From Lachnospiraceae bacterium (lineage in GTDB: Bacteria; Bacillota; Clostridia; Lachnospirales; Lachnospiraceae), in assembly GCA_021770345.1 (NCBI GenBank), contig JAETRD010000001.1:424887-488886 (forward strand): a stretch of 64,000 bases of DNA. The letters are read 5' to 3'. Below the pieces are notes generated by a model, which made no database searches, was not told where the DNA came from, and worked only from the letters and a program-made list of their open reading frames with translations. The position numbers were made by a program, and so were the translations under genes. Positions 61,501 to 64,000 of this stretch are shown piece after piece; position 1 is the stretch's first letter; every line of letters starts with the position of its first letter.

Positions 61501-62273
61501 CTATATCCTTCCCGTTGCCCAACTGGGATTCTTAATATAACTTGTATACAATGCATTAAATTTGTCTTCTGTATCTCCCCTAACCTCTACACCTTCACTC
61601 CAATACTTATCCAAAAACGCTTTTACATCTTTCATTTCTTCTTTTTGCAATTGTGGGCATAAACTTTCACCTACAACAAAGGCTTCATAACATACATCTA
61701 TTGTTTTTTCTAATTGATTTTGTTCACCTGTAAATATGTAATTAATCAATATCAATGCCTTTGTTACATTCATATGTGCAATAGTATACTCAACATTTCC
61801 AGAATTAGAATCATCTGCCAGTTTCATCGCTCTATTTATGTTTCTATATGCCAATTCAAGTATTTTCCTTTTTTCCTTAATTAGAATTTAGTAAATGTCG
61901 TTTTGATTGTTCTACGTCATATACTTTAGTAAAATTGGACTCTATATATTCTTGAAATCTTTCTTTACATCTAGGTTTCTTAGACCTTTCTAATTCTTCC
62001 CAAAATGTATCCGCAAAATCTGCTAACCCTATACCCGTAAATTCATCCTCATCACTGCCATCAATAATATGCATAATTTCTGTCATTTCTTCTCTCAATT
62101 CATCCACTGAAGGTACAACACCGTTTTTTGTTCTTAAGCCTCCAGTAAATCCTGAACCTATTATTGGAACCAAATCTTCAATCTATAATAATGAGTCAAA
62201 TATTTTTTCTAATTTGCTTTTATCTTCATCTAACGAAAAATTATAGATTCTAACTCCTCTTTTTTTCAAACAT
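61501..62273 (-). pseudogene. Broken SIR2-like gene
   Basis: Start ATG 62273 has a good GGAGGAGA site but meets a frameshift after six codons at a run of seven A. The other frame reads RIYNFSLDEDKSKLEKIFD, then an in-frame TAG (near 62182), then IEDLVPIIGSGFTGG, the N-terminal nucleotide-binding segment of SIR2-like domains. It stops at 61877. A further frame (61854-61501) carries the C-terminal remains of the same or another protein. The region is AT-rich, unlike the genome, so it was probably acquired. SIR2-type NADases are common in phage defence. Confidence 0.65.
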
Positions 62274-62304
62274 AGTCTCCTCCATATATTATTTTTTCTT
62301 AATG

Positions 62305-62476
62305 TTACTCCAATTTTTCACTAATCAAATGATCATGATTTTTTATCCGCTTGCACGGGTCATCGAAGCGCTCTGGACAATAAATAGAATAACTCCTTAT
62401 CTTTGATACGATCCTTTATCTTACAATTGCGGCAGTTCCCCGGTTTCCCTTCATCACCATTCAAGCAGCTCTTCAT
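62305..62476 (-). pseudogene. Frameshifted small Cys-rich gene
   Basis: ATG 62476 begins MKSCLNGDEGKPGNCRNC. A one-base shift after KELFY would restore YCPERFDDPCKRIKNHD and a stop at 62305. As it stands it ends after 38 codons. The Cys pairs suggest a small zinc protein. Family not recognised. Confidence 0.45.
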
Positions 62477-62478
62477 TG

Positions 62479-62676
62479 TCAAATCAATTCCAATGCCCTT
62501 TTATACAGCGGATCAAACTCACAGCCACAGCTTCCGCCCTCTTTGTCCGCATGCCTGATGGCTGACACTAAGGCCTCTTTACCCGCTTTTTCGTCTAACC
62601 ACTGCTATGCGGGGACAGATATCAAATCCCAACTGGACGCGGCAAACTTTTTTATGATAGATTTTAATTCTTCCAT
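62479..62676 (-). pseudogene. Small gene with an internal stop
   Basis: Frame from ATG 62676: MEELKSIIKKFAASSWDLIS, then VPA, TAG at 62607-62605, QWLDEKAGKEALVSAIRHAD and GGSCGCEFDPLYKRALELI, ending at 62479. A reading frame this long that resumes cleanly suggests a recent nonsense mutation. It overlaps the start of the next small gene by a few bases, so they were once an operon. Family not recognised. Confidence 0.5.
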
Positions 62677-62830
62677 AATGATCTACTTTCTGAAACAACA
62701 GGTTTCGATTGACAAATTTTGCTATACCAGAATTATACCGCTTCTGCTCGCTTTTTGTCACTAAAATAAAGAAACTTATTCCAAAATATATCCGATTTTC
62801 AGCAAAAGTATGAAAACACACATCTCCGGA

Positions 62831-63163
62831 CTACGCTCTGTTATTTTCACCCCAGACACACAACTGATCTAAAACATTCATCAGCGATTTCCCCCTGTCG
62901 CTCAGGCTGTATTCGACTTTTGGCGGTATCTGGGGATATTCTTTTCTGATAATCAGCCGGTCAGTCTCCAACTCTTTCAGGTTATTGCTGAGTGTTTTGT
63001 CCGACACATTTTTCATGTATCTTTTTAATTCATTAAATCTCACAACGCCAAACTCCATCAGGCAATAGAGAATAACCATTTTATGCTTACCGGATATAAG
63101 TGACAGCGTATAGCTGAATCCCGTATCTTCAAAATTTGCTTCCCTGATATAATTCTTTATCAT
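62831..63163 (-). CDS. HxlR-family transcriptional regulator
   Basis: A 110-residue winged-helix regulator (LISGKHKMVILYCLMEFGVVRFNELKRYMKNVSDKTLSNNLKELE). It lacks the usual N-terminal Cys-Pro of thiol-sensing HxlR proteins, so a different signal is likely. Divergent from the flavin reductase gene, which it probably controls. Confidence 0.9.
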   Translation of the reverse strand: MIKNYIREANFEDTGFSYTLSLISGKHKMVILYCLMEFGVVRFNELKRYMKNVSDKTLSNNLKELETDRLIIRKEYPQIPPKVEYSLSDRGKSLMNVLDQLCVWGENNRA

Positions 63164-63188
63164 TTTACGCTTTCCTATAAGATAGTAC

Positions 63189-63216
63189 TTGTATTTTTTC
63201 TGCTACCCGCTACAAT
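63189..63216 (+). promoter_or_regulatory. Promoter of the flavin reductase gene
   Basis: TTGTAT, a 16 bp spacer and TACAAT, 53 bp before the ATG at 63270. It lies in the divergent region shared with the HxlR gene. Confidence 0.45.
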
Positions 63217-63269
63217 TATATGGAAAGACGTAAGTTCTGTCAATCTAAAACAAGAAACGGAGAATTACA

Positions 63270-63836
63270 ATGAGAGCGAAACTCAACATAACAGAAGGCA
63301 TCTTCCCGATGCCGGTTTTAATGGTAGCAACCTACAATGAAGATGGCAGCGTTAATGTCATGAATGCCGCATGGGGCACTATGCAGGAGAGAGGCACTGT
63401 TGCCCTCAATTTAACGGAAACACACAAAACCGTAAAGAATATCAAAGCAAAAGGCGCTTTCACGGTAAGCATTGCCGATGCTGCCCATGTAATTGAAGCG
63501 GACTACTTCGGCGTGGAGTCGGGCAACAAGGTCCTAGACAAATTCGAGAACAGCGGACTTACTGCCAGCAAATCTGAACTTGTGAATGCTCCGATTATCA
63601 ATGAATTCCCGCTCTGCTTAGAGTGTGAGTTTATTGAATATCAGAACGGCGAATACGGATGCGGCGTCATCGGCAAAGTCGTAAACGTCACGGCAGATGA
63701 AAAGGTTATGGTCGGTGACAAGATTGATATGTCCCTGGTAAATGCGATCGCCTTTGACCCTTATACACATGGCTATTATAAGGTAGGGGAAAGAGTGGGG
63801 GACGCCTTCAAAGACGGTTTACAGCTTAAAAAGTAA
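63270..63836 (+). CDS. Flavin reductase-like protein
   Basis: A 188-residue FMN-binding split-barrel protein of the flavin reductase family (MPVLMVATYNEDGSVNVMNAAWGTM, ALNLTETHKTVKNIKAKGAFTVSI, ADYFGVESGNKVLDKFE). Binds FMN and probably reduces flavin or a small substrate. RBS CGGAG. Divergent from HxlR. Confidence 0.92.
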   Translation: MRAKLNITEGIFPMPVLMVATYNEDGSVNVMNAAWGTMQERGTVALNLTETHKTVKNIKAKGAFTVSIADAAHVIEADYFGVESGNKVLDKFENSGLTASKSELVNAPIINEFPLCLECEFIEYQNGEYGCGVIGKVVNVTADEKVMVGDKIDMSLVNAIAFDPYTHGYYKVGERVGDAFKDGLQLKK

Positions 63837-63891
63837 TACCGGCGCACAGGGGCTCCCGAAACGCTACCCTCAGTGGACAAGGGGACACACG

Positions 63892-63999
63892 CCCTGAACC
63901 ATGATATTCGGGTGATTTTCTGCGTTGTCCTCAATCAGCGTACGTCCAGTACGCCTCAATCGTCCGCCTTGCAAATCACCCGAATATCTATGGTCAGGG
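63892..63999. repeat. Foldback (palindromic) repeat element
   Basis: Arms of 27 bases, CCCTGAACCATGATATTC... (63892-63918) and its near-perfect complement (63973-63999), flank a centre that also folds (GCGTAC-GTCCA-GTACGC). The remaining middle is less symmetrical. The unit is about 108 bp and ends at the window edge, so it may continue. It looks like a REP/MITE-type repeat. Confidence 0.65.
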
Positions 64000-64000
64000 T

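Overview
The window looks like chromosomal DNA of an anaerobic, spore-forming Firmicute, most likely a Lachnospiraceae member of roughly 50% GC. The basis is the gene content: dipicolinate synthase dpaAB, collagen-like exosporium-type proteins, a LysM coat-like protein, FeoA-FeoB, a LicT/PTS operon and LytTR-DUF3021. No rRNA, tRNA or CRISPR array was seen.

Layout. 1-10.4 kb: the 5' part of secA (leaving the window on the left), two paralogous secreted proteins, a TSCPD protein, dpaAB, aspartokinase, a repeat-rich LysM protein and lrgAB. 10.4-20.9 kb: DegV, a YkgJ-type protein, a single-chain restriction-modification enzyme, metNIQ with a LysR-type operator upstream and a broken LysR gene downstream, a Crp/Fnr regulator and iron-sulfur proteins. 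21-32 kb: a DUF2971 protein, FeoAB, and a self-contained PTS operon (LicT antiterminator, IICB, GH4 6-phospho-alpha-glucosidase, IIA, HPr, enzyme I) preceded by a promoter and a RAT/terminator switch. 32-42.7 kb: an EamA transporter, a GH25-LysM lysozyme, and small regulator-led operons (LytTR-DUF3021-ABC, PadR, TetR-flavodoxin) with an MFS exporter. 42.8-51.5 kb: a short-chain dehydrogenase and an extended epimerase divergent from a two-component system, then two collagen-like proteins with a glycosyltransferase between them. 51.7-60.1 kb: a helicase-nuclease fusion, an HD-GYP protein, a lipoprotein, and a TetR-controlled membrane-protein cluster next to a MATE transporter. 60.1-62.8 kb: an AT-rich scrap zone with an Rpn-type nuclease, an IS66 remnant, a broken SIR2-like gene and two decayed small genes. 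62.8-64 kb: HxlR, a flavin reductase, and a foldback repeat at the right edge.

Themes. Three spore-related genes or operons (dpaAB, the LysM protein, and the collagen-like/glycosyltransferase pair) carry the same sigma-K-like promoter, AC-16 nt-CATAnnnT. The PTS operon encodes its own HPr and enzyme I, and this HPr has Arg at position 46 where the regulatory Ser normally sits. Putative defence genes are the type IIG-like enzyme, the WYL-like/SF1 helicase/nuclease fusion and the dead SIR2 gene. Start codons were chosen from ribosome-binding sites and family alignments by eye, and no database search was run.
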